64,000 nt of DNA, taken from positions 1-64,000 of the forward strand of contig JYOD01000086.1 in the NCBI GenBank assembly GCA_000955785.1, read 5' to 3'. Source of the DNA: Burkholderiaceae bacterium 16. GTDB taxonomy: Bacteria; Pseudomonadota; Gammaproteobacteria; Burkholderiales; Burkholderiaceae. Shown here piece by piece: positions 41,011-49,807 of the stretch. The position numbers and the translations under genes are program-made. The number at the start of each line of letters is the position of its first letter. The first letter of the stretch is position 1. The notes beneath the pieces were generated by a model. It saw nothing but the letters and a program-made list of their open reading frames with translations, had not been told where the DNA came from and made no database searches.

Positions 41011-42306
41011 CTAGTGGTATCCGGCCACGCCAACGGCAGCGCGCCGCACGGGCCGGCGGTCGATTAGCGCACGTGCGGAATCGGGCCGTCCGTCCTTGAT
41101 ATAGGCGGCCACCAGGGTCAGTTCTACGAGGTCGCGCTGCGCGCGGCTACCCCCAATGCGGGCGGTCTCGGGCAACGCCAGTTCCAGTGCGCGAATCGCC
41201 CTGTCCCATTCTTCTGCCGCATAGGCGGCAAAGCCTTCGGCGATGCCGATCACCACATCGCTGGCGGGGTATTGGTTCACAGCGAGCTTGTCGCGGATCT
41301 CCTCCACTCGCAGCTGAAGCGCTTCGTGGTCTTCTTCAACGATGCATGCAATTAGCGCATGGACATCCGCATAGCCCAGCCCGGCCGTGGGGAAGCAGCG
41401 TAGCGCGTGGTCGTGCACCACACGCCATGCAGTGGCATCGCGGGAGTGGCCTGCCAGTTCCGCGCGCCAGAGGAACGACGCCGAATCGGTGACCACGTTG
41501 ATGGGCGGCCCCCACGCGCCACCAGGGCAAACACTCGTACGATACGCGTCCCAAGCGCGTTCCAGGCGACCCACAGCCAACGCCGCCAGCGCCACGTGCC
41601 AAGACAGATGGCAATGGGTCAGGCTGCGCTTGTCGTGCTGCGGCATCCAGCCTTCAAGAAAATCGACGATCGCGGCCGACTCGCCGCGTTCGTACATCAC
41701 GTGCGCGCGGAAATGGGCGGCGTGGGCATGGCGGGGATTGGCGGCGAAGGCGCGCTCAATTAGTGTCCATGCCTCGTCGAGCCGGCCTGTCTCGCAGGCG
41801 GCGAATCCGTACACCGTATTAAACCACCAGTCGCTCCCGTAGGCAGGCGCAAGCGATGCCAGCAGTTGATAGAGTTGTTCCTCGTGATCTGGCTCGCCGC
41901 TAAAACCATACAGGCCGAATACGCTGGTGGCAGGGGCCAGCACCATCGCGTCTCGCGGCCAGGTCTTGAGGTGTTCATGCATCGCCTGCATTGCCTGCAC
42001 CGACTTGCCTTCTACTCCGAGCGCCACCACGTTGACGTGGCTTTGCTCGCGTAGCGTGGCGGATGCCACCATTTGCCGCGCCTTTGTGGCCAGTCCACGC
42101 GCGGGTAGCACGTCAGCATCGAGGAACATGCCGCGTGCCAACGCGATCTGGGCGAGGGCAAAGGCAGGATCGGCCTTCAGGGCTGCGGCCAGGTACTCCC
42201 GGTATCCAGCCACGCCGGAGATCACGCTGTCGACGCCAGACGCATAGGCGTCGCGCGCCGCCTGCGACGGGGTCGACAATGGCAATCCATATCGGTCTTC
42301 CAACAT
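41011..42306 (-). CDS. Tetratricopeptide-repeat protein (TTC38-like)
   Basis: Encodes 431 residues starting MLEDRYGLPLSTPSQAARDAYASGVD, a start typical of bacterial TTC38-like TPR proteins. Helical repeats run throughout (ADPAFALAQIALARG, ETGRLDEAWTLIERAFAANPRHAHAAHFRAHVMYERG, AVGRLERAWDAY). No signal peptide; cytoplasmic. GGGAG lies about 8 bases before the ATG. Partners unknown. Neighbouring genes are plasmid-like, so it may be cargo. Confidence 0.75.
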   Translation of the reverse strand: MLEDRYGLPLSTPSQAARDAYASGVDSVISGVAGYREYLAAALKADPAFALAQIALARGMFLDADVLPARGLATKARQMVASATLREQSHVNVVALGVEGKSVQAMQAMHEHLKTWPRDAMVLAPATSVFGLYGFSGEPDHEEQLYQLLASLAPAYGSDWWFNTVYGFAACETGRLDEAWTLIERAFAANPRHAHAAHFRAHVMYERGESAAIVDFLEGWMPQHDKRSLTHCHLSWHVALAALAVGRLERAWDAYRTSVCPGGAWGPPINVVTDSASFLWRAELAGHSRDATAWRVVHDHALRCFPTAGLGYADVHALIACIVEEDHEALQLRVEEIRDKLAVNQYPASDVVIGIAEGFAAYAAEEWDRAIRALELALPETARIGGSRAQRDLVELTLVAAYIKDGRPDSARALIDRRPVRRAAVGVAGYH

Positions 42307-42758
42307 GGCACACTCCCGCGGTTAGGGCGATTAGTACACATTCTGAATGTGGGCCGGGGCGCCCGGCGTCGGCCGTGTCCGTTATTTATAGTGCACGCGG
42401 CGTTCCTCCGCCGCTTCGCCAACGTCTCTTGTTCGACGCGGCCTTTTAGTACCGTGGGCAAGGATGGCCGAATCTGGCCGTGGCCGATCACAGCCGTCTG
42501 CGTTCGGCATACTATGCCGCCATTCAGCGATGGCTTCTCGCATCTCATCTCTCTGTAGCTGCCCTAACTATTGGGCTCTCCTGGTTTTTGCGAAGAACCC
42601 ATCCCTTGAGGGAGAGGTCCCCTCGTGGGTTGACAATGCTGCTGGGGGGCGGCGATGAAAAATGCGGTGATGCCTGGCATCCGTGGACTGCAGCGGCAGT
42701 CCGAAAACGCGGCGATAGGCTGCCGAGCTTCCTACATGGCGAGAGAGCCGGTCACGGC
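42307..42758. other. Intergenic region, no supported gene
   Basis: 452 bases between two minus-strand genes. It has a GGACTG-CAGCGG-CAGTCC hairpin (about 42692-42709) downstream of the gene at 42759-43139, with no adjoining T-run. The upstream region of the TPR gene has TTATTTATAG near 42384-42393 that could be a -10 region on either strand. Confidence 0.35.
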
Positions 42759-43139
42759 CTACCCCTCGAAGGTGCCATCCGGTCGATAAACCACGTGGCG
42801 ATTGCCGATATTGAGTGCCTTGTCGCGCAGGACCTGCGTGAACATCGTCTCCGGTACCGTAATGCCGAGTTCGGCCAGCTTGCGGCGGAAGTAGGACAGG
42901 CCCGCACCCATCGAAGCGCCATCGTCCAGGTTGTGGTACATGAAATCCTCCGGTGGCTCCTCCACCGAGTCGCACAGGTCGGGATCCTCCGTGTCCGCAT
43001 CAACCACCCCGGCAGTCTGGGCCACCGGCGCACGCAGGTGCTCCACCCAGAGAAAGAAGTGGTGAAGCGGTCGGTCCCAGCCGAGTACGACATCAATCGC
43101 GTTGGTGCCGTGGACGGTTTGAAAGTGATGCTGACTCAT
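42759..43139 (-). CDS. Hypothetical protein, plasmid/ICE accessory
   Basis: Encodes 126 residues from ATG 43139, with GGAGA nine bases upstream. Sequence features: WDRPLHHFFLWVEHL and an acidic middle (VVDADTEDPDLCDSVEEPPEDFMY), no signal or membrane segment. It resembles small accessory proteins found beside DUF932 genes on conjugative elements, from memory. It follows the DUF932 gene by 55 bases in the same direction. Confidence 0.6.
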   Translation of the reverse strand: MSQHHFQTVHGTNAIDVVLGWDRPLHHFFLWVEHLRAPVAQTAGVVDADTEDPDLCDSVEEPPEDFMYHNLDDGASMGAGLSYFRRKLAELGITVPETMFTQVLRDKALNIGNRHVVYRPDGTFEG

Positions 43140-43194
43140 GGCAATCTCCAGTGAAGCGCCCCGCCAGCCTTTCGGCTGGCGGCGGCGAAACGTC

Positions 43195-44166
43195 TTACAG
43201 TGCTTCCAGCGCTTTGAGCGCCTTTTCCTTGGCGTTGGCGCCAATGCCGAACCAAGCGGAGTTCAGGCGATTGTCCTGACCGCGTGCGCGGATATGGAAA
43301 TCGTGGTACTCGGTGACCGCGTTAAGCAGCCCCCATGCCGTACCCCTGACACCGTCCAACTCGGCGCCCTTGCCGGCGCCATTGAATAGCCCCATAACGG
43401 TCTTGTAGCCTCGCGACTTGGTGACATCCGGCGTCGCAATCGAACTCATCAAGGACTGCAGCACGGCGTCAGCCTGCGCGGCCGAGACCGGCTTCCGGGA
43501 CAAGTTCTTCATGCGGTCGATGAAGGTGCCGAAGACCTTCTCGCCGATCAGGCCGAGCTGGTCCTGCACCACGGTTGGATCGAATTCCGTGTTGTGGCGC
43601 ACCTTGATCACCGAAGCACTGGCCAACGCGGCTTGCGCGCCGTGCAGGCTCAGATGCAAGGTGTTGTTGCAAACGACGCGAACCGAGGTGAACTGCGCGG
43701 TGGTGGCGAGCGAGCCATCACAAGACGTGGCCAGCAGCAGATAGTTCTTCACCGGATCGTTGTCGACCACTTCGGCGTCAAAACCCGTCCTGGCCAGCGC
43801 CCAGATTCGGCGCCCGCCCTTCAGGCTGCCCGCGGTCTCGAGCGTGAAGCCCGAGTGCGCGACCAGGTCACGGAAGAATTCCAGGACCTCGCCCGGCTGG
43901 ACGACCTTGTAGCGATCGGAAACCACCGCCAGCGGCGCGTTGCTGTCGCTTCGGTAGAGCACGTGATGCTCCGGGAAGTCGTGCATCTCGCCATTCATGA
44001 ACTGCACCGTGCTGCGGTGCAGATGCCAATCCAGCTTGGCTTCGCGGCGCCAGTCTTCGATCGTCGCGTTCTCGGTGAGCTTTTGGCCGAGGCCATGCCA
44101 TGGCATTGCACCGACGTAGGCCATGGAGGCCGTGCCGTCGAGAGAGAGTTGTAGTTCGTGAGCCAT
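43195..44166 (-). CDS. DUF932 (phage/plasmid-like) protein
   Basis: Encodes 323 residues from ATG 44166, with AGGAGA upstream. Matches the DUF932/TIGR03299 pattern: MPWHGLGQKLTENATIEDWRREAKLDW, HHVLYRSDSNAPLAVVSDRYKVVQPGEVLEFFRDL, ATSCDGSLATTAQFTSVRVVCNNTL. Family members are common on plasmids, ICEs and phages; biochemical role unknown. It heads a small minus-strand cluster. Confidence 0.85.
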   Translation of the reverse strand: MAHELQLSLDGTASMAYVGAMPWHGLGQKLTENATIEDWRREAKLDWHLHRSTVQFMNGEMHDFPEHHVLYRSDSNAPLAVVSDRYKVVQPGEVLEFFRDLVAHSGFTLETAGSLKGGRRIWALARTGFDAEVVDNDPVKNYLLLATSCDGSLATTAQFTSVRVVCNNTLHLSLHGAQAALASASVIKVRHNTEFDPTVVQDQLGLIGEKVFGTFIDRMKNLSRKPVSAAQADAVLQSLMSSIATPDVTKSRGYKTVMGLFNGAGKGAELDGVRGTAWGLLNAVTEYHDFHIRARGQDNRLNSAWFGIGANAKEKALKALEAL

Positions 44167-44307
44167 TTGGAATCTCCTGGGTGGCCTTTGTGACAATGCG
44201 GCCGGGTGCCGCAAAAGAAAGCCAGGAGGTATCGGACCTTCCGTCTATGCCTCGTGATGGGCGCAAACGGAAGCCCCGAGGGGCTTCACGAAGTTGTGGG
44301 AAGAAGG

Positions 44308-44646
44308 TTAGAACCCGAAGCGTGCGCAGCGCATGCGGGCTAACGGACCGGTGATGCCGGCAGTGGCCAACTCGTTGACCAGCGCAGCTATACCCGTGTC
44401 TTTGTCCGGTACCGGAGTACGGGCCTCTTCGGCATACGGCTGAACGCAGCATTTGCGGACCAGAAACGTGTTGCCCCGCTGAATGAGCACCAGCTCAATC
44501 TCCAGGGTGCGGAAGCCGGCGATCAACAGGCTGTGCTGCTTCTTGGACTTGCGTCCTCGCGACGGGCTGACAGCAGCCTCCACTTCAGGGTTCTCTTCGG
44601 GCAGGGCGAGATCCAGCCCACCCCGATCGTCTGGGTGCTTTCTCAT
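44308..44646 (-). CDS. Hypothetical protein, plasmid/ICE accessory
   Basis: Encodes 112 residues. A basic, charged N-terminus (SPSRGRKSKKQHS) precedes a strand-rich centre (LLIAGFRTLEIELVLIQRGNTFLVRKC). No known domain. It lies 15 bases after the stop of the next gene upstream (44662-45096), suggesting a two-gene unit. Confidence 0.55.
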   Translation of the reverse strand: MRKHPDDRGGLDLALPEENPEVEAAVSPSRGRKSKKQHSLLIAGFRTLEIELVLIQRGNTFLVRKCCVQPYAEEARTPVPDKDTGIAALVNELATAGITGPLARMRCARFGF

Positions 44647-44661
44647 GTTTGTTGGATTTCC

Positions 44662-45096
44662 TTACTGCGTCTCGCGACAGCACAAGACGGCAATTACGCT
44701 GCGGATGAGCTGTCTGCTGTATTCCTGGCGACTGCCGGACTGCACGCAGAAATCGACGAGACGATTGGCGCTGTCCGTGACGATCGTGCCGTAAAGTACG
44801 AACGATTCCGGAGTCACCTTGTGGAATTGATGGATGCGACCTTCGCTATCAAAAAAGCGCACGTGATATCGCAAAAACGTGCGCGCGATGAAATCGCGAT
44901 GGTCGAACACTGGGAGCGCGTGGACCAAATCCCGGCGCTGTAACGCGCCAATGGGATAGACCAGGCCGAGCTCGTCTTCTGTGCGGCAAGCGGGCGAAAT
45001 GAGCCGCGCAATATGCATGGGCTCGTCGCATTCGCGCTCGGGCTGAAGCTTCCCGAGCCGCCGCATAAATCCCTTGCCTACTGCTACCTCTGTCAT
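44662..45096 (-). CDS. Hypothetical protein, plasmid/ICE accessory
   Basis: Encodes 144 residues, with GGGGGTGAA immediately before the ATG. Soluble, with DLVHALPVFDHRDFIARTFLRYHVRFFDSEGRIHQFHKVTPESFVLYGTIV as the most structured part, in short alternating strands. No family recognised. First gene of a minus-strand pair with 44308-44646. Confidence 0.55.
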   Translation of the reverse strand: MTEVAVGKGFMRRLGKLQPERECDEPMHIARLISPACRTEDELGLVYPIGALQRRDLVHALPVFDHRDFIARTFLRYHVRFFDSEGRIHQFHKVTPESFVLYGTIVTDSANRLVDFCVQSGSRQEYSRQLIRSVIAVLCCRETQ

Positions 45097-45262
45097 TTCA
45101 CCCCCTTCCGGTGCATGCCGCTGCTGCGGCGATTTGAAAAAGGGGTAACGGGTTCAATTCTGCATCCTTTTCGGGGCGGCGCGCAAGAGAAACGCCAAGA
45201 GAATGAATCGTGATTTGTGGTGACACGCGCGCACCACAACGGAGGTGTCAGGAAGAGAAGAC

Positions 45263-46661
45263 ATGGCGTTGACGGAAGAGCAGCACGAGATCATCGGCAA
45301 TCCGTTGGACATCGATTTGATCATGGTGATCGCCTTCGCCGGCGCGGCGAAGGCCACGACCTTGCGCATCAAGGCGGGCACCCACCAGAAGAAGCGCGGG
45401 CTTTACCTGGCCTACAACCGAGCAGCGGCCGAGGCGGCTCAGGCGGCCTTCCCGGCCAACACGAAGTGCAAGACGGTCCACGCCCTGGCCTATCCGAGCT
45501 TCGGCCGCTGCTACGCCCACAAGCTCGCAGGGAATCTGCGCGTGGGCGACGCGATGCGGCTAATGGGGCTCGGTGAGGACTGGAAGCTCGGGCGCGGCGT
45601 GGTCGATTGCGTTGACCGATACATCTGCGCGGATCTCGATGATTTTCCGCGGCTGGTGCCCGGCGATCTCACACAGACGCCGGAGCGCAGCGCACAGATC
45701 GCGGCGGTCGTGAAGAGCTTGTGGCAGCGGATGGCCGCCCCACGAGATGAAGCGCCGATGGTGCGTGACCGGGTACCTGAAGCTCCATCAGCTATCGCGC
45801 CCCACACGCGCTTACGACTTCATCACGCTCGATGAGGGGCAGGACAGCAATCCGGCGACCCTCGCGTTATTCCGGCATCAGCGCCAGCCCAAGATCATCA
45901 TGGGCGAGCCCTACCGGAGCATCTACCAGTACTGCGGCAGCGTCAACGCCATGGAACGACCACCGCCTCCCGCGCTATCATCTGACGGGGAGCTTTCGAT
46001 TCGGGCCGCGGGTGGCAGAGATCGCCACTGCGCTACTGCGCGAGTGCTACGGCGAGCAGCGCACCTTGCTGGGTCTCGGCGCGGATACGCAGATCGAAGA
46101 TCTTCCAATCGTACGGTCCATATGCATACCTGTGCCGCACCAACGCTGAAGTATTCGCCCCAGGCCGCGACTGCTGTCCGGCTCGGCTACACGCTGACAT
46201 TTGTCGGAGGCATCGACGGCTATTACTTCGCACAGATCCTGGACGCCTATTGGCTATTCATCGGGCACCTAGATCAGGTGCCCTATTCCTTGGTGCGGCA
46301 GTTCCGCTCCTTTGCGGAAATGGAGCACTACGCGGAGGCGGCGGAAGACCCGGAGACAAACCGACTCGTCAACGTCGTGAGCCTTTACGGGGGCGACATC
46401 TCGGACATCATCCACGCCACTCGGCAATCGCTGACGCCGCCCGGACAGATCGCCGATTTGACGCTGGCCGCAGCTCACACATCGAAAGGCCGGGACCTCT
46501 CTCGTGTCGTCATGGCGGACGACTTCCCCGATCTCGCCGACGCCGATCTGGACCTGCAGGAGGCCAATCTGGCCTACGTCGCCGTCACGCGCGCGGTCGA
46601 TTCGCTTCGGGCAAACGGCATGTTTCGCGAGTGGCTTCTGCACATATCGTCGAGGCAATAG
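45263..46661 (+). pseudogene. Frameshifted UvrD/Rep-like DNA helicase
   Basis: Helicase SF1 features are spread over three frames. Frame one has an altered Walker A (AFAGAAKATTLR, where AGxGKT/S is expected), TVHALAY and a region to about 45770. Frame two has DFITLDEGQDSNPATLALF (Walker B) to about 45950. A third carries HLTGSFRFGPRVAEIATALL to about 46080. Frame two resumes with YTLTFVGGIDGYYF, AHTSKGRDLSRVVMADDF and LAYVAVTRAVDSL. At least four frameshifts plus a lost P-loop make it a pseudogene. Start ATG 45263 keeps a good ribosome site (AGGAAGAG). Confidence 0.75.
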
Positions 46662-46764
46662 GCCGATGCGGAAGACGACTGCCTTCCGCCGAATAGCCGT
46701 GCACGTCCATTCAAATCGAGCAGTTGAAAGCGAGGTGGAGAGCCAGGAGATTTGATAAACGACC

Positions 46765-46782
46765 GGGGAGCATGCATTCCCC
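46765..46782 (+). repeat. Small hairpin downstream of helicase pseudogene
   Basis: GGGGA/TCCCC arms around a GCATGCAT loop; a second weak stem (CCC/GGG) followed by ATTTTT occurs at about 46803-46827. Possible remains of a terminator for the plus-strand helicase gene. Confidence 0.3.
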
Positions 46783-46896
46783 TGGGACTATCCATTAGGT
46801 AGCCCTAAAACATGGGGATTTTTCGGCGTGAGCCGTTCGGGATATGTGTCAGCAACGGCCTCGGGCAAGCGACTCGAGCCAAGGAAGTGAAGAAAC

Positions 46897-47361
46897 ATGG
46901 TCAAGAATCAAGGAAGGTCGTGCCAGGTACGCCTGGCGCCGGAACAAATCGCTGCGATCGATGCCGTATTGGGCCGAGTCTCAGCGGTCGCAGTTGGTGA
47001 AGAGGCAAACAAGCGCTATGCGCTCACCTTAGCGAGGGCGGAGTGCAGACGCGTCGCAGCGCTGATCAAGGAATCAAGGAGCAAGGTGGTACGGCGTATT
47101 CTCAGACTACGGGGGGTCGCGGCTGATGATATTGAACTGATGGAAGATCTTGCTCGTTACTATTGCAAATCGCCTGCAGACCTACTTGGTCTGATGGTTC
47201 ATCGCGAGTTGGCAGAGGTGGCAGGTGGAAGCATCGTTTCGTTGCATGATGTGCGCCTCTGTAGCGACGACGTCATCAGTGCATACAAGCGTGTGCTTGC
47301 AAAGCTCATGCCTGCCAAAGGCTCCGCATCCGTAGGAAGGGGGCGTCACGCTAACAAATAA
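46897..47361 (+). CDS. Hypothetical protein, plasmid/ICE accessory
   Basis: Encodes 154 residues. An N-terminal segment VRLAPEQIAAIDAVLGRVS resembles ribbon-helix-helix or other small DNA-binding beginnings, followed by helical, basic sequence (RAECRRVAALIKESRSKVVRRILRLRG). No family recognised. Start ATG has GGAAG 11 bases upstream. Codon use similar to parM. Confidence 0.55.
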   Translation: MVKNQGRSCQVRLAPEQIAAIDAVLGRVSAVAVGEEANKRYALTLARAECRRVAALIKESRSKVVRRILRLRGVAADDIELMEDLARYYCKSPADLLGLMVHRELAEVAGGSIVSLHDVRLCSDDVISAYKRVLAKLMPAKGSASVGRGRHANK

Positions 47362-47448
47362 CCGCGCTTGTAAGGACACCGATGGCGCCCGGCCACCGCA
47401 CCTACCTGGTGAGTGCGCGGTCTCCGGGCGATTTAGAGAGTAGTCGAT

Positions 47449-47482
47449 ACGGCATGGGAAGGTCGCAACCTTCCCATGCCGT
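47449..47482. repeat. 15-bp inverted repeat with 4-base loop
   Basis: ACGGCATGGGAAGGT (47449-47463) and ACCTTCCCATGCCGT (47468-47482) pair perfectly around CGCA. Extremely stable hairpin in either strand without a T-run; it could terminate transcription from the gene ending at 47361, or be a binding or recombination site. Confidence 0.55.
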
Positions 47483-47525
47483 CCGTGAGGAGGCCTGGGA
47501 AAAACAGATTCCAGCGTTGGGAACT

Positions 47526-47744
47526 CTAGGAGGGAGAAAGCAATCCGACGCTTTCCTTGTCATCGCGAGTCTGGTCCCGTTCGATACTCAGCGTGGCAGG
47601 CTTCAGTTCGATGCGCGAGACGCTCAGGCAACCTTGAAGCGCCTGCCTCTGTGCCGCAGCGCTCGGCCCGGTTGTACCAATGGGTGACTCTGCGGTCAGC
47701 AGGCTACGCAGTACGTCTCTTGGCACGTAGTCGGAGAATCCCAT
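47526..47744 (-). CDS. Small hypothetical protein
   Basis: Encodes 72 residues (MGFSDYVPRDVLRSLLTAESPIG...). CGGAG lies four bases before the ATG at 47744. Codon choice and residue mix look protein-like, with an amphipathic middle helix (SAAAQRQALQGCLSVSR). No family recognised. Confidence 0.4.
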   Translation of the reverse strand: MGFSDYVPRDVLRSLLTAESPIGTTGPSAAAQRQALQGCLSVSRIELKPATLSIERDQTRDDKESVGLLSPS

Positions 47745-47909
47745 CCATCTCCGAAGTAGGAGCGATTGCCGTAGGGCTGCGCTTGCCAGAACTCGTCGTC
47801 ATCTGCTCAGCGATTCAGGTAAGCTCATACTGATGTCCTCCCGCCTTTGCGGTGTTGGGAAACGAGGACATTTGGTTCCCGCCACGCGGATGGGTCGGAA
47901 CCGATAGAA

Positions 47910-47954
47910 AAAGGGACTTCCGGAACGGTCAGCTCTGGAAGTCCCTTTCGGGAC
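47910..47954 (-). terminator. Terminator of the 100-residue gene
   Basis: Arms AAAGGGACTTCC (47910-47921) and GGAAGTCCCTTT (47937-47948), 15-base loop; on the minus strand the stem runs into TTTTTCTAT. It follows the gene at 47972-48274. Confidence 0.65.
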
Positions 47955-47971
47955 TTCGGATTGCGGTGCTA

Positions 47972-48274
47972 TTAGTGCAGCACGCGTGCGCGACGCGAGC
48001 TCTCGCTTGCGAGCTTCAACAGCGATTCGAGGTTACGAAGCACGGTGGGCGATTCGTCCGCTCCGGCTTCGAACATCCGCTCTACAAGGGCCTTCACTCG
48101 AGCCGCCTCTTCCGGCTGTTCCGCGGCTTTGGTCAGACTGCGCCAAAACGCCGGCTCGAACAGCGGCCAACGTGCATAGGCACTGGCTTGAGCTCGAGCG
48201 GTGCGACGAAACGCCTTGCCTTCGGAAGCCGCCTGAATAGCTTTGCGTTCAACCTTGTCAAAAATTGCGGGCAT
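47972..48274 (-). CDS. Small basic helical protein of unknown function
   Basis: Encodes 100 residues from ATG 48274, with GGAGA upstream. Sequence MPAIFDKVERKAIQAASEGKAFRRTARAQASAYARWPLFEP is basic and helical, then EEAARVKALVERMFEAGADESPTVLRNLESLLKLASESSRRARV. Possibly nucleic-acid associated. Followed by a clear terminator and preceded by a highly structured noncoding stretch, so it may be strongly or post-transcriptionally regulated. Confidence 0.55.
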   Translation of the reverse strand: MPAIFDKVERKAIQAASEGKAFRRTARAQASAYARWPLFEPAFWRSLTKAAEQPEEAARVKALVERMFEAGADESPTVLRNLESLLKLASESSRRARVLH

Positions 48275-48319
48275 CGTGATCTCCAAACAGTGCCGTGAAA
48301 CGGCGATTGAAATGGAGAT

Positions 48320-48546
48320 GGGCGCGGAGCGCCTTCGGATTGGGATCCAGTCCGAAGCCGCCAGGCGGATGTCCGTTTCTTGCTCCTGCCTCTCGGGAGG
48401 CTTACCGTAATTCTGGCACACAGATCATGCGTTTGGAGAGGCAAGTCCTACTGATTTGCGTCACTCATTTGCCAAGCGCACAAGCAATTTGCCCGCAGTG
48501 GGCAATTTTTGTCGACGTACCCCTCTGATTTTTAGGGGGATTTTTT
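48320..48546 (+). ncRNA. Structured noncoding region ending in tandem terminators
   Basis: Successive hairpins: GGCGC-GGA-GCGCC (48321-48333), CTTCGGA/TCCGAAG (48333-48339/48351-48357) around a GGATCC centre, GCCTC-TCGG-GAGGC (48388-48401), TTGCCC-GCAGT-GGGCAA followed by T5 (48489-48510), and CCCCT/AGGGG followed by GATTTTTT (48520-48546). The last two are intrinsic terminators on the plus strand, yet no plus-strand gene ends here. A small RNA, possibly antisense to the leader of 47972-48274, is a reasonable reading. Confidence 0.4.
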
Positions 48547-48582
48547 GTAGTCCCGGCCAGTTCTGTGCCCATTTTTGGCGGG

Positions 48583-49146
48583 TTAGCCGGTCCACGCGCG
48601 CAGCTTTCCGCGGTCAAGATGCGTGAACCCGTCCGCTGGGTAGTAGCCCACGCCGCCGGCCGACAAGTACTTGCCCAGTTGCGCAATGCGGCTCGCAGCG
48701 ACGCCCGGGATACGGATATCCGCGGCCTGGCCCAGCATGTGCAGGCTGTTCAGCGCTGCGCGTTCGGTTCGTGCATTGGTATAGGGATGGCGGTAGCCGG
48801 AGAGCACTGTGATTGGCCGGTCGATGCCGAAGTACCGCAACCAGCCATAGACGCCGCGCAGGATATCCAGCGTCACCGGATCGATCTGGACTGCCAGGTT
48901 CAGTTGCACATCACGCAGCACCCGGCAGAGCGCAACATACCCCTCCGGGATCAGTTTGCCGTCGGCCCAGTAGACCGCCTTGACGGATTCCCGCCCGCGT
49001 ATGAGCCATAGCTCGCGCGGCTGCGACCAGAAGTCTCCACCCCACCCTGGAATCGGCAAGGCCAAGCCGGCGACGACTGCCGCACCGTGCTGCAGAAGCC
49101 GCCGCCGCGTGGGCACGAGAAGATCATATTTCGGGTTGGGAAGCAT
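48583..49146 (-). CDS. DUF882 / peptidase M15-like exported protein
   Basis: Encodes 187 residues from ATG 49146. A twin-arginine type signal (PTRRRLLQHGAAVVAGLALPIPGWG) is at residues 13-37. The M15/DUF882 zinc-site pattern is present: SLHMLGQAADIRI (HxxGxAxD type) and GFTHLDRG near the C-terminus, plus SGYRHP. Family members are periplasmic peptidoglycan-directed enzymes (YcbK-like). It is next to a lytic transglycosylase, suggesting wall remodelling for pilus or conjugation passage. Confidence 0.75.
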   Translation of the reverse strand: MLPNPKYDLLVPTRRRLLQHGAAVVAGLALPIPGWGGDFWSQPRELWLIRGRESVKAVYWADGKLIPEGYVALCRVLRDVQLNLAVQIDPVTLDILRGVYGWLRYFGIDRPITVLSGYRHPYTNARTERAALNSLHMLGQAADIRIPGVAASRIAQLGKYLSAGGVGYYPADGFTHLDRGKLRAWTG

Positions 49147-49348
49147 GGCGCCGGATGGGTGCTGGTCGATCCTCCATGATCGCGGCCAATCACTACAACC
49201 TTTGGCCGATTGCACATGGAAATGCATACGCTTTCCGCGGGCCCGCCGGTCGCCCAAGATCGCGCCGCGCATCCGCGTTTTCCATCCCGAGCCAGCGTAG
49301 CGAACGCCAAACCGCTACCTGGCGAGTCCGACGCCGACGCGAGGCCGC

Positions 49349-49807
49349 TCAGCGCTCCGCCCCAGTCCAACTCTCCACCGCAGCCTTAACTCTCGGCCAG
49401 TAGGCGTCTCTGTACTCGGGCGTCTCCGAGTGATAGGCGCCGACAGCCAGCCACGAGTTGCCGTAGCGCTCGATCTTCCTTCTATATAGATAGGCACCGA
49501 CCATGACGTTCGTGCACGGATCCATGAGCCGTGCCGGCGCAATCCCGAAGCGCTTGAGCTCACCCAGGTGAACGCTGTTAATCTGCATTGCGCCGTAGTC
49601 GATCGAGCCATCGGCATTGCGATTGACAATATTCCCGCGAAGGCCGGATTCGACAAAAGCTATGCCGCGCAAAACATATGGATTGACACCGTATCGCGCG
49701 GCTGCCTCGTCGAAGCAGAAGGCATGCGCTGTACAAGGGAAAGCCAAAACCCCGACAGAAGCGGCTACGGCCACCCTACACGCGCACCGCCATCCCATCG
49801 CTCGCAT
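49349..49807 (-). CDS. Lytic transglycosylase (PilT/VirB1-like)
   Basis: Encodes 152 residues from ATG 49807, which shares one base with the stop of the preceding gene (TGATG). Signal peptide (VAVAASVGVLAFPCTAHA) then an SLT domain: YGVNPYVLRGIAFVESGLRGN with the catalytic Glu in VESG, DYGAMQINSVHL and GAYLYRRKIERYGNSWLAVGAYHSE. It opens peptidoglycan for pilus or type IV secretion assembly. IncI plasmids place a comparable enzyme in the pil cluster. Confidence 0.85.
   Translation of the reverse strand: MRAMGWRCACRVAVAASVGVLAFPCTAHAFCFDEAAARYGVNPYVLRGIAFVESGLRGNIVNRNADGSIDYGAMQINSVHLGELKRFGIAPARLMDPCTNVMVGAYLYRRKIERYGNSWLAVGAYHSETPEYRDAYWPRVKAAVESWTGAER

Noticed and set aside
42568..42975. 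Minus-strand 135-codon frame upstream of the TPR gene
   Set aside because: Its first half is antisense-frame sequence within the gene at 42759-43139 and no ribosome site is present.
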